Assembly: GCA_028688275.1 (NCBI GenBank)
Contig: JAQTYN010000002.1
Coordinates: forward strand, 1 to 64,000
DNA from: Gallionella sp.
GTDB lineage: Bacteria; Pseudomonadota; Gammaproteobacteria; Burkholderiales; Gallionellaceae
Length of the DNA stretch: 64,000 nt
Direction of reading: 5' to 3'
Shown here one piece after another: positions 43,304 through 53,180 of the stretch (its first letter is position 1; every line of letters begins with the position of its first letter). A program made the position numbers and the translations under genes. Under the pieces are notes generated by a model, which was not told the DNA's origin, ran no database searches, and saw only the letters and a list, made by a program, of their open reading frames with translations.

Positions 43304-44422
43304 CTACGTTTGTGCCACCAATCGCCACAATGAAGTCCGTTCTGCGGCGCGAGCGGCGTGCAACGGGTCGGTCGGGTCAGCAGCCTTGCTGTGTTGCGGG
43401 CGAACTTCTATGCGCTCCACCACCTGTAAACCAGCTTCCGCGATCCAAGTCAGCAAGGTTTCTCGTGTGCGCAAGCCCAAGTGTTCAGCAATATCGGACA
43501 GAATCAGCCAACCTTCGCCATTTGGGGTGAGATGTGCCACCAATCCCGCGAGGAAGCCGCGCAGCATTTGGCTATTAGGATCAAAAATCGCGTACTCAAT
43601 GGGAGAGCTGGGGCGAGCGGGAATCCATGGTGGATTGCACACGATCAATGGTGCACGTCCGTCAGGAAATAAGTCGGCTTGTTGTACCTCAACTACCCCA
43701 CTTAAACCAAGTTGAAGCAAATTTTCACGCGCACACACTAGGGCACGTGGATCTTGATCCGTCGCAATCACTCGCTTTACGCCACGCCGCGCCAATACCG
43801 CCGCCAATACGCCCGTGCCTGTGCCAATGTCAAAGGCTAAGTCTACTGAAGGCAATGGCGTGTCATTCACCAACGCCACATATTCACCGCGCACGGGGGA
43901 AAACACGCCGTAATGCGGGTAAATTCGCCCATCCAACACGGGAATTTGCACCCCTTTTTTGCGCCATTCTGACGCGCCGATCAGCCCCAATAGTTCGCGC
44001 AACGACACCACCGAAGACGTGCCGTGCTCTCCATACACTGCCTGACAGGCGGCTTGTACATCAGGGGCGCGGCGCAAGGGAATGGTGTAATTTCCATCCA
44101 GCGGGATCAACAACATTCCCAAGGTGCGCGCTCGTTGCGATTGCGCTTGGCGATGCAAATTAAATACTTCGCTGGGCACACTCGCAGTTTTACGTGGTTT
44201 GCGATCTGCACGGCGCGACAACGCCACCAACAATTGCCGCGCATTTTGAAAATCACCACGCCACAACAATGCCGTACCTTCGCACGCCAAACGATAGGCT
44301 TCGTCCGCCTTCATCGTATCGTCCGCCACTTTCACCCGCTTAGGCGGCGCAACATTGCTTTCCGAACGCCAATGCGCCGTACAAGTCTTCCCCGCTTCTG
44401 TCCAGCTCATCATCGTTTGCAT
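43304..44422 (-). CDS. Class I SAM-dependent methyltransferase with NPPW motif
   Basis: A 372-residue protein with an N-terminal domain of unknown type (residues 1-180) and a C-terminal methyltransferase. The SAM motif is DLAFDIGTGTGVLAAVLA, followed by ATDQDPRAL and the catalytic tetrapeptide NPPW, typical of enzymes that methylate glutamine or adenine/guanine amino groups (PrmC, RlmG, RsmC type). No close assignment is possible. ATG 44422 has AGGA seven bases ahead. It lies 80 bases after the LOG-family gene and may be cotranscribed. Confidence 0.82.
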   Translation of the reverse strand: MQTMMSWTEAGKTCTAHWRSESNVAPPKRVKVADDTMKADEAYRLACEGTALLWRGDFQNARQLLVALSRRADRKPRKTASVPSEVFNLHRQAQSQRARTLGMLLIPLDGNYTIPLRRAPDVQAACQAVYGEHGTSSVVSLRELLGLIGASEWRKKGVQIPVLDGRIYPHYGVFSPVRGEYVALVNDTPLPSVDLAFDIGTGTGVLAAVLARRGVKRVIATDQDPRALVCARENLLQLGLSGVVEVQQADLFPDGRAPLIVCNPPWIPARPSSPIEYAIFDPNSQMLRGFLAGLVAHLTPNGEGWLILSDIAEHLGLRTRETLLTWIAEAGLQVVERIEVRPQHSKAADPTDPLHAARAAERTSLWRLVAQT

Positions 44423-44502
44423 CAAAATTTCCTTTATTGAACACTTCGTTCACCACAGAGGTAAACACATCGTCCGACTGTACCACGCTTCAGGTCATCC
44501 CA

Positions 44503-45216
44503 TTACAAATACAACTGACGCTCACGTTCCGCATCGGAGGGTTCAAATCCACGGGTCTCATAGTGTTTGAAGATGGCGGCGACCACGTCTTGTGGCTTAT
44601 CAATCAGTTGGATAAAGCTCATGTCACTGGGGTTAATGACTTTTTCTGCGATCAGTGTGCTACGGAACCAATCTAGCATGCCTCCCCAAAACGCGCTGCC
44701 GACCAAAATAATGGGGATGCGGCGTGTCTTGCCCGTTTGTACCAAGGTCAAGGCTTCCATCAGTTCGTCCAAGGTGCCGAAGCCGCCTGGCATCACGACA
44801 TACGCACTGGCAAATTTCACAAACATCACTTTGCGCGAGAAAAAATGCTGAAAGGTGTGACTGATGTTTTGATAAGGGTTACCCGCCTGTTCATGGGGCA
44901 ATTGGATATTTAAGCCTACGCTAGGCGATTTACCGTAGAATGCGCCCTTGTTTGCCGCCTCCATAATCCCAGGCCCTCCCCCTGAAATCACCGCAAAACC
45001 CGCATCGGATAACAGGCGTGCGATTTCTTCAGCGAGTTGGTAATAAGGTTGGTCTGGTTTAGTACGCGCACTACCAAATATACTGACAGCGGGATGGATA
45101 TAACTAAGCCGTTCGGTGGCAGAAACAAATTCTGACATAATGCCGAATACGCGCCATGCCTCCTTAGAAGTCCCTTCTGGAACCGCTGGCAGGGGTATTT
45201 TGGATGTATTATTCAT
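44503..45216 (-). CDS. LOG-family Rossmann-fold protein (TIGR00730 type)
   Basis: A 237-residue protein with the LOG-family motif PGGFGTLDELMEALTLVQTGK and upstream GGGPGIMEAANKGAFYGK. LOG proteins release cytokinin-type or other nucleotide bases by cleaving N-glycosidic bonds of nucleoside 5'-monophosphates; bacterial versions were long called lysine decarboxylases in error. Cytoplasmic. The N-terminal SATERLSYIHPAVSIFGSAR fits the longer bacterial group. It is upstream of the methyltransferase and divergent from the BFD-like gene. Confidence 0.9.
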   Translation of the reverse strand: MNNTSKIPLPAVPEGTSKEAWRVFGIMSEFVSATERLSYIHPAVSIFGSARTKPDQPYYQLAEEIARLLSDAGFAVISGGGPGIMEAANKGAFYGKSPSVGLNIQLPHEQAGNPYQNISHTFQHFFSRKVMFVKFASAYVVMPGGFGTLDELMEALTLVQTGKTRRIPIILVGSAFWGGMLDWFRSTLIAEKVINPSDMSFIQLIDKPQDVVAAIFKHYETRGFEPSDAERERQLYL

Positions 45217-45475
45217 GTCATTACCTTGTTGAGATTAAATCATAAAATTATTGCAAATCAATCAATTGTCATTTGTGCATCGTGCTTTTATCACCGACAG
45301 ACGACGTGCAAATCGGACTATGCCGCATTTTAGCGGAGATTCCACTCGGAATCGCTGTAGATGATGGGTTAATTCGACCATCACTCCGCGAAAAATTTAT
45401 GTGTGTGAGTATTGCGGTAAACGTATCCAAGTTAAAATCCAACGACCCGTCATCCGCTTAGCGAAAAATTTCAAC

Positions 45476-45670
45476 ATGAATTTAGAAACACCCAACCCAA
45501 GCCAAGAAGTGATGTGCACTTGCAGCGGCACCAAACGAGACTATATTCAAGTGCTGTTTGCACAAGGCATGGATATTCAAGCCATTTCCAGATGGACAGG
45601 CGCGCTGTCAGGCTGCGGCGGTTGTGAATGGGATATTGCCGATTTCCTAAAAGAACTCGCCGAGCAGTAG
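45476..45670 (+). CDS. BFD-like [2Fe-2S] ferredoxin domain protein
   Basis: A 64-residue protein with four cysteines in the arrangement of the bacterioferritin-associated ferredoxin domain: Cys14 and Cys16 in MCTCSGT, Cys47 and Cys50 in SGCGGCEWDIADFL. The 30-residue spacing fits the Fer2_BFD fold. The ATG at 45476 gives a clean start, though its ribosome site is weak, and the track start 25 codons upstream adds residues unlike the family. It may help release iron from bacterioferritin or act as a small electron carrier; no bacterioferritin gene is nearby. Confidence 0.75.
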   Translation: MNLETPNPSQEVMCTCSGTKRDYIQVLFAQGMDIQAISRWTGALSGCGGCEWDIADFLKELAEQ

Positions 45671-46100
45671 AGCTTGTTATGTCAGCAAATTCATCCACAC
45701 TTTTCAAAAACCCCAAACTCCAATAGAAACATCGGAGCATCATTATGATTTATGGATATTTATTCTGATCCTGAGTAGCATTTAGGCATCACGATTTAGT
45801 GCAGAAGAAGTCACGGGGAATTAATGCACACTCACAGCGGTTTAGCTGCCAGAACTGAAGCGCAATTTGGTGATCGCCCCGACAACTCATTTCCCAATTC
45901 ATACTCTCGATCTGGTGTGACGCAAGCCATATGGATTGTGGCTTTCGAAGACATGGACGGCTTCTCCAATTAGTTGCTGTTAAAAAAATAAAACTAGCTG
46001 ATCGCCGATTCTTGGCAAGTTCGGAGCAATTGGCATTATTTTCCAAAAGAATCCGCCAATAAAAATGCTTTTCCCTCGCCCTCATCTGTTCGAAGACCGT
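45671..46100. other. 430-bp gap with no supportable gene
   Basis: Only short ORFs with atypical composition occur (for example 45789-46085 on the minus strand, 98 codons). None has a family signature or a convincing ribosome site. It may be remnant DNA. Confidence 0.4.
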
Positions 46101-46490
46101 TCAACGACATAGATAACTTGAAACTGCAACCCAAACACGACGATAACTCTTTTTGGTATTGGCTTCGCCCCCCAACACGATCAAGTGAGCTGTACCTGTT
46201 ATGTCCAGCGCGTCCTTGCAAGCGAGTGCTTGCGGCGAGGTTAGAACGATTTGCGGATCGTTTGCATTTAAAACGGCATAGGTTTCGTATTGATGTTGCA
46301 TGGTATGCGTTTTGGGATCGTAGCGATCCAGCAAGCCTGTGGGATGTTGTTCAGGATGGATCGAAATTTGAGCTTGGAAGGTGACCGACTGCCCATCTGC
46401 AGCCGCTAGGGAAGCGTAATCCATCACCTCGCTGTGTGCCACAGAGACTGCACAGATCAGCATAAGCCAAGCAAAATTGATTTTTCCCAT
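46101..46490 (-). CDS. Small secreted protein of unknown function downstream of lpxB
   Basis: A 129-residue product with a signal peptide (INFAWLMLICAVSVAHS) and a beta-rich mature part (DGQSVTFQAQISIHP, YETYAVLNANDPQIVLTS) reminiscent of small periplasmic OB folds. Two Cys residues (ALACKDAL and the terminal YLCR) could form a disulfide. GGGAG lies six bases before the third ATG of the ATGATGATG run, which was chosen as start. It begins 12 bases after the lpxB stop and is probably cotranscribed. No family recognised. Confidence 0.65.
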   Translation of the reverse strand: MGKINFAWLMLICAVSVAHSEVMDYASLAAADGQSVTFQAQISIHPEQHPTGLLDRYDPKTHTMQHQYETYAVLNANDPQIVLTSPQALACKDALDITGTAHLIVLGGEANTKKSYRRVWVAVSSYLCR

Positions 46491-46502
46491 CATCATCTCC
46501 CT

Positions 46503-47657
46503 TTAACGTGACGCTTTACCAAGCAAAGGCAAAATCGCGGCAGCTGCCTTTTGTGCGGTATTCTGGCGCAAAGTGCGATGCAGTTGCAAGAAAGTCGCTT
46601 CTAATTCGGCAAGCGCACCATGATCGTTTACCGCATTGAGCAAAGCTTGGCTGAGGTTTTCAGGCGTGGCATCGTCTTGCAGCAGTTCAGGTACGACAAA
46701 CCGTTCACACAAAATGTTCGGCAGCCCCACATATGGCAAATAATTTTTGTTTTTCATCATCTGCCACGACAGAGCAGGCATTTTGTAGGTAATCACCATG
46801 GGGCGTTTGAGCAATGCGCACTCCAAAGTCGCCGTTCCCGAAGCAACCAGCACACCATCGGCGGCGATCATCGCGTCTTGTGCATGACCAAACAACAGCG
46901 TGATGGCCAACCCTTGCGCGTCACTGTCGTAAATCGCTTGTTCAAAAATTTCACGCGTTTCGCGAGTAATCAACGGCACGAGAAAGCGCGCATTGGGGCA
47001 AGTTTCAGTAATCAGTTTGGCGGTTTCAATATACGTTGCAGCCAATGCACGCACTTCACTTTGACGAGAACCTGGCAAAAAAGCGAACACTTTGCTGTGT
47101 AGCGGCAAACGCATCATCATGCGCATATCGACTCGGTTAGGCTGTTCGGGCAACATATCTGCCAATGGGTGGCCAACATAAGCGACGGGCACGCCCGCTG
47201 CTTGGTAAATTTTCGGCTCGTGCGGGAACAACGCCAACACCAAATTCACTGCCTGTTTGATTTTATGGATACGCTCACCGCGCCATGCCCAAATCGAGGG
47301 GCTGACATAATGCACGGTGGTGATGCCTCGCTTTTTCAAGGCGAGTTCAAGATTGAGATTGAAGTCAGGCGCGTCTATAGCGATAAACAAATCAGGACGA
47401 TTTTTCAGGAAATAACGACGCAGTTGATCGCGTATCCCCACGATTTCGCGATAATGACGCAATACTTCCACATAGCCGCGCACCGCCAATTTTTCCATGG
47501 GAAACAAAACATTCATCCCGACGGACTGCATTTTCGCCCCGCCTATGCCGACGAATTCAATGTCAGGACGCGCCTGTTTTAATGCCGCCATCAAATGACT
47601 GCCCAGCAAGTCGCCAGAAGCTTCACCTGCTACGATACCAATAATAATTTTTTTCAC
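46503..47657 (-). CDS. lpxB: Lipid-A-disaccharide synthase
   Basis: A 384-residue GT19 glycosyltransferase opening IIIGIVAGEASGDLLGSHLMAALK, with HYVSPSIWAWRGERIHKIK, YVGHPLAD and AFLPGSRQSEV. It condenses UDP-diacylglucosamine with lipid X at the inner membrane face during lipid A synthesis, confirming a Gram-negative envelope. It stands apart from lpxA, lpxD and fabZ, which normally precede it. A small secreted-protein gene follows. Confidence 0.97.
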   Translation of the reverse strand: MKKIIIGIVAGEASGDLLGSHLMAALKQARPDIEFVGIGGAKMQSVGMNVLFPMEKLAVRGYVEVLRHYREIVGIRDQLRRYFLKNRPDLFIAIDAPDFNLNLELALKKRGITTVHYVSPSIWAWRGERIHKIKQAVNLVLALFPHEPKIYQAAGVPVAYVGHPLADMLPEQPNRVDMRMMMRLPLHSKVFAFLPGSRQSEVRALAATYIETAKLITETCPNARFLVPLITRETREIFEQAIYDSDAQGLAITLLFGHAQDAMIAADGVLVASGTATLECALLKRPMVITYKMPALSWQMMKNKNYLPYVGLPNILCERFVVPELLQDDATPENLSQALLNAVNDHGALAELEATFLQLHRTLRQNTAQKAAAAILPLLGKASR

Positions 47658-47786
47658 GATTTATAACAAAGGGATAGGGTTAAATCACCATAGACTGGCG
47701 GTGAGGCGCGAACCCCAGCCTACGTTTAGTCATTTAGTTGTGCGAATATCTTGTGAATTCACAATGAAATACAGACAAACGTGGAA

Positions 47787-47812
47787 GGTGGATTAGCCAA
47801 TGGCAATCCACC
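47787..47812. repeat. 26-base palindrome between lpxB and the GH57 gene
   Basis: GGTGGATTAGCC and GGCAATCCACC form a near-perfect dyad in the 199-bp spacer between lpxB and the GH57 gene upstream of it. It is similar to the palindrome at 34747-34770 and may act as an RNA hairpin ending the glycogen transcript. Confidence 0.5.
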
Positions 47813-47856
47813 CTTTCTCAAAAATAGCGGTTTGCTGCACGAAACCGCCCTACCCT

Positions 47857-49884
47857 TTAAACCGCCTTTTGTCCCTTATTGACTTCCAAACTCAAACTAA
47901 ACACCTCCGCACGGACGGCAAAAGTCACGGTAATTTCAACCGCTTGCATGATTTTTTCAAAGCCAGCTTCGGATTGGGAGACCGTGAAATAGGGTTGAGC
48001 GTTGATCGTCACGGGATGAGAAGTGGCGAGGATGATATGCCCACCTAACACGCCATCGTCTAGCGTCAAGCCATTGACATCATTCAATAATAACGGCTGC
48101 CCCAAGCCGCCTAAGATGGTGTTATCGGTGGCGACAAATCGTCCTGCGTAACCGTCGCAACTGGGCATTGCCAACAGCAGGCGCACGGCGACTTCACCCG
48201 TAGTCAGTTCCGCACACGTGTAGCGCGCTTCGATGCAATTTTCACTGAGTTGCAGGGTTTTGCTGATGATGCCGCCGCTTGCCAAATTTGCTTGGAATTG
48301 CAACGAGTCTTCATCCGATGCCAACAAGCCATAATTATTGATGGCCTGACACCCTTGGGGAGTTTGCAAGGTTTCGGTAAACACACCTTGGGGGGTAAGG
48401 TCAGTCAATAAATCGGCATGGGATATTTCGTGTTTGAAAGCCACGCGATCATGCGGGTTGGCAATGCCGTCTCCTGCGTGTTCCGATGCCTCTTGGCTTC
48501 GTTGAATCTTGGCAAAGTAATGTTCGGTTTGACGACGTAAGGTGTCACCGAAGTTGTGATTCAAACGATAATCGTCCAATTCACATACGCCCGCATGGCC
48601 ATCCAGCTTAACAATCGCTTGTAACGCATTGTTATAAATTGCATATTCTTCCGTACCGTCGCGGTCATAATCGCTGAGAGCGGGCACGATGCGCGGGGTC
48701 AACTGATCAAGTTTGGCTTCCAAACGCACAATGGCGTTGTAAACTGCGCGGCGTAAATGCGGCAAATACAGCCCGCCAAACAAGCCGTGCCAATACGCAT
48801 CGTTGGCTTGTGCTTCATACAAATCATCTAGTAAATCCGCGCTACATTTGCCATCGGGCAATTGGGCGACGCGCAGCGACAAGCTTTGCATCCGTTTGTG
48901 CATCCAGTTGGATTCGGGATAGCGGGTGAAAAAGTTCTTCCAGATACCGCCGCGAATATTGGCTTTATGTTCTTCGTAGCGACCCGATGCTTTTTCACGG
49001 GCAACCAAGTCGGCATAACGCGCCGCTGCCGTGGCGGGCAACGTCCATTCATTCATTTCGATATAGGACGTAGTCGGCAAGTACACAATACCGCGTGTTT
49101 TCACGGTGTCGTGATATTCCTGATAGGTACGTGGTTTGATTTTTTTAGAGGCCAATACGCCAACAATAAAGTTTTCCAGCCATTTTTTCTCATAAACCCA
49201 TTCATAGGTTTCGGGCCAAATACCAAATTTTTCGATGTCATCGAAATACACAGCCGCTGCATTTTCACCTTGATCCGCCAACCATTCCATATAGCTGACC
49301 ACTTCGTGCGCGGGTGCGAACGGAATGCGATAACGCAGCCCTTCCGAAATCGGGAATAAATCCAAAGGCTTGCCGCCTTCTTCCGTCGTGTAATAACCAT
49401 CCAATTGCGCCATCTCTTTGCCTGCGCACAGGAAATGATAGTCATCCACGGTCACGTAACGAATGCCTGCATCGGCCAAAGAAGGCACAACAGTCGCTTC
49501 CCATACGCGCTCAGTCAACCATGCGCCTTGGGGACGTTGACCATAGCGCGCTTCCAGTTTGTCAGAAAAACGGGTTAGTTGACCAAAGCGATCCTGTTCA
49601 GGAATCACTGCCAACACAGGCTCCGTATCGCCAGCACCAAACATTTCCACCTGACCACGTGCCACCATTTCTTGCAATAACGCCATATCTTCTGGGAATT
49701 TATTCTGCAAATAATCCAACAACCAACCACTGAAATGCACCGCGAAGCGAAACTCTGGGTAGCGGTGCAACACCTGCAAAAACGGGCGGTAACACCGAAA
49801 ATGCGCATCGTCGATGACTTCAGGGAAATTGCCTACGGGTTGGTGCGCATGCACACCAAAGAGAAGAGAGATGGTTTTTGACAT
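47857..49884 (-). CDS. GH57 4-alpha-glucanotransferase/alpha-amylase with DUF1925-DUF1926
   Basis: A 675-residue glycoside hydrolase family 57 protein. The catalytic barrel begins LLFGVHAHQPVGNFPEVID (motif HxHQP) and continues with AVHFSGWLLDYL and AGIRYVTVDDYHFLC. The C-terminal half (about 300-675) matches the DUF1925/DUF1926 beta-sandwich domains of Thermococcus 4-alpha-glucanotransferase. It probably rearranges or trims alpha-1,4-glucan in the cytoplasm; there is no signal peptide. It is the last gene of the glgC-GH57-GH57 run. Confidence 0.9.
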   Translation of the reverse strand: MSKTISLLFGVHAHQPVGNFPEVIDDAHFRCYRPFLQVLHRYPEFRFAVHFSGWLLDYLQNKFPEDMALLQEMVARGQVEMFGAGDTEPVLAVIPEQDRFGQLTRFSDKLEARYGQRPQGAWLTERVWEATVVPSLADAGIRYVTVDDYHFLCAGKEMAQLDGYYTTEEGGKPLDLFPISEGLRYRIPFAPAHEVVSYMEWLADQGENAAAVYFDDIEKFGIWPETYEWVYEKKWLENFIVGVLASKKIKPRTYQEYHDTVKTRGIVYLPTTSYIEMNEWTLPATAAARYADLVAREKASGRYEEHKANIRGGIWKNFFTRYPESNWMHKRMQSLSLRVAQLPDGKCSADLLDDLYEAQANDAYWHGLFGGLYLPHLRRAVYNAIVRLEAKLDQLTPRIVPALSDYDRDGTEEYAIYNNALQAIVKLDGHAGVCELDDYRLNHNFGDTLRRQTEHYFAKIQRSQEASEHAGDGIANPHDRVAFKHEISHADLLTDLTPQGVFTETLQTPQGCQAINNYGLLASDEDSLQFQANLASGGIISKTLQLSENCIEARYTCAELTTGEVAVRLLLAMPSCDGYAGRFVATDNTILGGLGQPLLLNDVNGLTLDDGVLGGHIILATSHPVTINAQPYFTVSQSEAGFEKIMQAVEITVTFAVRAEVFSLSLEVNKGQKAV

Positions 49885-50015
49885 GATTAAATCTTCTTTG
49901 AATTTAAGATGAGGTATTTCAAATCACCTAGCGAGACCGTTCGTGAATTGAACGACCTCAGCATAAGCAATATTTGTGACTATTTTATGCACCAATGCGA
50001 GAATTTTAACGAAGC

Positions 50016-51728
50016 CTACTCAGAACCCCGTCGCATGGCACCGCCCGCTTCAGCATAACCACCGCCATGACTGATTGGGCTATCCAATTCTGCGGGTGGA
50101 ACGAGTTTCAACAAGCGATACAATTCGCGTAAGTTGTGGCGATACAAGCGATCAAAACTTTTCACAGACTGTGAAGGATTGTCGTCACCAAACCACCAGA
50201 ACCAATCGGAGCTTTCACAAGAGCAAAGTTGTGCTTCTGCGGCTGCTTGCTCCTCAATTGTCAACGTACCACTGGCCATTGCAAAATCGAAACTTGACTT
50301 AGCAGCACACAGCAAATCCCAAGCGCGGTTTTTGTCCTTGCTACCGATCCAGGTCGCAAAGTTGCCATATACCCAACTGCCAGCCATTAAATTAGGCAGA
50401 GGGCGTGGCTTTGCGCTGTCGGTACGCAACACCATGAGGCGCAGATAATCCTCATAGGTATGCGTATGGATGTTGCTTTGCGCTTCCAATGCAGCATACA
50501 ACCCATCCAAGAAATAAAACCCATTGTAAGGATAGTATTCCCACGCATTTTCGCCATCCAAAATCACACTCACCACGGGCGTTTCACCATGGGGCGCATG
50601 ACGACCAATCTGCTCAATTTGCTCCACAAAATGGCGTGCGGCATCCTGACCATGCCAATGTGAATACTCAAAGCCGATCAAATCAGACAACTGATCATCG
50701 CGGAAGAAGCAACTCATGGTTGCGTCACCCTGAACATATTGGTACGGGCGATAGAGATAATCTTGCTTATGGGAAGTGTCCAAATGCGCTTGACGCAAAC
50801 TATTGGCCAGCACACCCTGCCCACTGGCGATCCAACGACAGCCTTCCGCCGTCATGACAGATAAGGTTTCATCTGAAATAGAACCTTCCGCAGGCCAAAA
50901 ACCCTGAGGTGCTTTGACAAAACGCGCCGTATGACTCTGCTTGGCTTTGGTGATGTGTGCAGCAACGCGTTCTTTTCCGCCTGGATAGTGCGATGTGACA
51001 GGTAAAGGCGCATCGGGCATCGCTTGTTTTGCACTGGCAAAGTCTATCAACAATGGCGCAAGAGGGTGGTAATGTGGCGTAGCTGAAATTTCAATTTGAC
51101 CCGTTTCTGCCAATTTACGGTAGCGCGGAATCACGCCAGTCACTAGTTCGCCAATCAAGCCAAGCAGCAGCGTACGATCTTGATGGGTAAAGCCCTCGCC
51201 TTTTGCCATCAATTTCAATAACAAAGGATGTTCGCGACGGACGCTCTCACCAAACCAAGCGAGGTGATACCACGTCAACAAATCTGCCATATATTGCCCA
51301 GACAAATAAGTCAATGCCACGTCGCCATAGGACTGCATCTGCGCATGCAATTCTTGCAGTCGTTTATAGGCAGGATACGGTGAAATCATTTTCGCGTCAT
51401 TACTACGGAAACAAGCCTCTAAGACCAAATTCCGTTGCGCTTGCGTCAATTTGCAGGAGTCATCATGGGCTAATAATCGCAACAAAGGATCGCGCAACTG
51501 TCCCGTGGCAAACTGCTCGGCGTAGTCCTCCAGTTGATCGAGCAGTATCGGCACAAAATTGACAACCGCTCGAACCGTTGGATAGCGTTCCAAGTGATAC
51601 GCCATATCCGTGTAATCTTTAATGGCGTGCAAATACGTCCAAGGCAATACAAAATCACCTGTAGCGTAATCGCGGTAATCTGGCTGGTGCATGTGCCAGA
51701 GAAAAATAAGGTCAACAGGTTTTTTCAT
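50016..51728 (-). CDS. GH57 alpha-amylase/amylopullulanase-type glycosidase
   Basis: A 570-residue family 57 enzyme opening VDLIFLWHMHQPDYRDYATG, with AVVNFVPILLDQL, APQGFWPAEGSISDETL (catalytic nucleophile Glu region) and VILDGENAWEYYPYNG (general acid Asp region). The layout fits bacterial GH57 amylases acting on alpha-glucans. No signal peptide, so it works on intracellular glycogen. It starts 41 bases after glgC with a short GC hairpin in the spacer and no clear ribosome site. Exact specificity (amylase, pullulanase or branching) cannot be set by eye. Confidence 0.88.
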   Translation of the reverse strand: MKKPVDLIFLWHMHQPDYRDYATGDFVLPWTYLHAIKDYTDMAYHLERYPTVRAVVNFVPILLDQLEDYAEQFATGQLRDPLLRLLAHDDSCKLTQAQRNLVLEACFRSNDAKMISPYPAYKRLQELHAQMQSYGDVALTYLSGQYMADLLTWYHLAWFGESVRREHPLLLKLMAKGEGFTHQDRTLLLGLIGELVTGVIPRYRKLAETGQIEISATPHYHPLAPLLIDFASAKQAMPDAPLPVTSHYPGGKERVAAHITKAKQSHTARFVKAPQGFWPAEGSISDETLSVMTAEGCRWIASGQGVLANSLRQAHLDTSHKQDYLYRPYQYVQGDATMSCFFRDDQLSDLIGFEYSHWHGQDAARHFVEQIEQIGRHAPHGETPVVSVILDGENAWEYYPYNGFYFLDGLYAALEAQSNIHTHTYEDYLRLMVLRTDSAKPRPLPNLMAGSWVYGNFATWIGSKDKNRAWDLLCAAKSSFDFAMASGTLTIEEQAAAEAQLCSCESSDWFWWFGDDNPSQSVKSFDRLYRHNLRELYRLLKLVPPAELDSPISHGGGYAEAGGAMRRGSE

Positions 51729-51737
51729 AACAAGGAA

Positions 51738-51755
51738 ACCCCGCCGAGGCGGGGT
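51738..51755 (-). other. Short GC hairpin just upstream of the GH57 start
   Basis: ACCCCGCC and GGCGGGGT flank a two-base centre and lie ten bases before the ATG of the first GH57 gene, in the glgC-GH57 spacer. It lacks a long T run, so it may be a weak terminator, a processing site or a translation control element. Confidence 0.45.
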
Positions 51756-51769
51756 GTAGTGAGTGGAAT

Positions 51770-53095
51770 TTAACGAATACTGCGCACAACCTGCCCCAGC
51801 ATTTCAGGGGTAATCAAAGTCACGCCGTTGGGACTGACATGGAAACGCTTGCGGTCTTCTTCGGGATTGACCCCAACTTCCAAGCCTTCTGGAATTTTGC
51901 AATTCTTATCCACAATCACCCGTTTCAGGGTGACGTAGCGACCCACATCGACATTGGGCAACAACACAGAATCTTCAATTAGTGAGTAGCTATTAACCCG
52001 CACATCCGAAAACAACAAGGAATGTTTGACCGTGGAACCGCTGACAATACACCCGCCCGATACCAGCGAATCCACCGCCACGCCACGCCGTTCAGGTTCA
52101 TCAAACACAAATTTAGCAGGAGGCAATTGCTCTTGATGTGTCCAAATCGGCCATTCTTGATCGTACATATTCAAATCTGGCACCACTTTGGTCAACTCCA
52201 TGCTGGCTTCCCAGTACGAATCTATCGTCCCCACATCGCGCCAATACGGCACATCATCCTCGCCCATCCCGACACAGCTTTCTTCAAAACTTTGGGCAAA
52301 GACTCGGTATTTTTCCACCATATGCGGGATCAGATCCTTACCAAAATCATGGCTAGAACGAGTGTCATCCGCATCGCGTATCAGTTGTTCAAATAGGAAT
52401 TTAGCGTTGAACACATAAATCCCCATGCTAGCGAGCGATATGCCAGGCTTACCTGGAATAGAGGCGGGCTGAGCGGGCTTTTCCGCGAACTCAACCACGC
52501 GGGCATTTTCATCCACCGCCATCACGCCAAACGCCGTCGCCTCCGCCACTGGCACTTCCAAACACGCCACGGTCATATCGGCTTTGTTTTCAACGTGAAA
52601 TGCCAACAACTTACCGTAGTCCATTTTATAAACATGATCGCCCGCCAAAATCAACACGAAATCGGCTCCAGATTGACGAATAATGTCTAGGTTTTGAAAC
52701 ACCGCATCGGCCGTGCCTTGGTACCACTGATCTTCATGGATACGTTGTTGGGCGGGCAATAAGTCGAGATACTCACCAAACTGCCCGTTCAGGAATGACC
52801 AGCCACGCTGGATATGTTGGATCAGGCTGTGCGATTTATATTGCGTGGCTACACCAATACGGCGGATGCCAGAGTTCACACAATTGGATAATACAAAATC
52901 AATAATCCGAAATTTCCCACCAAAAGGCACAGCAGGTTTCGCCCGCCAATCCGTGAGTTGATGCAAGCGACTACCCCGTCCACCCGCCAACACCATTGCG
53001 TAGGTATTTTTAGTAATTCGACTGACAAAACGCGGGGCTGGATCACCTGACGCATTTTGATATTTTTTTTGCAAATAGCTTAATTCCGTCCTCAT
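51770..53095 (-). CDS. glgC: Glucose-1-phosphate adenylyltransferase (ADP-glucose pyrophosphorylase)
   Basis: A 441-residue GlgC with the nucleotide motif [31 protein letters not shown], the substrate-site [10 protein letters not shown] and [11 protein letters not shown], and a C-terminal left-handed beta-helix ([20 protein letters not shown]). It makes ADP-glucose for glycogen. ATG 53095 has GAGGG close ahead; the track start is 15 codons too long. It is divergent from glgB and leads the minus-strand glycogen operon. Confidence 0.97.
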   Translation of the reverse strand: MRTELSYLQKKYQNASGDPAPRFVSRITKNTYAMVLAGGRGSRLHQLTDWRAKPAVPFGGKFRIIDFVLSNCVNSGIRRIGVATQYKSHSLIQHIQRGWSFLNGQFGEYLDLLPAQQRIHEDQWYQGTADAVFQNLDIIRQSGADFVLILAGDHVYKMDYGKLLAFHVENKADMTVACLEVPVAEATAFGVMAVDENARVVEFAEKPAQPASIPGKPGISLASMGIYVFNAKFLFEQLIRDADDTRSSHDFGKDLIPHMVEKYRVFAQSFEESCVGMGEDDVPYWRDVGTIDSYWEASMELTKVVPDLNMYDQEWPIWTHQEQLPPAKFVFDEPERRGVAVDSLVSGGCIVSGSTVKHSLLFSDVRVNSYSLIEDSVLLPNVDVGRYVTLKRVIVDKNCKIPEGLEVGVNPEEDRKRFHVSPNGVTLITPEMLGQVVRSIR

Positions 53096-53180
53096 TTTTG
53101 CCCTCTCTTTTTTACTTTGCCGTGATGTGACCATTATCATTTACAATCGCTACATTAGACAAGAACAAAGAGGAGATAAG

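Noticed and set aside
45789-46085. 98-codon minus-strand ORF in the gap after the BFD-like gene
   Set aside because: I tried to read it as a decayed transposase but found no DDE or other motif; codon use is unlike the neighbours.
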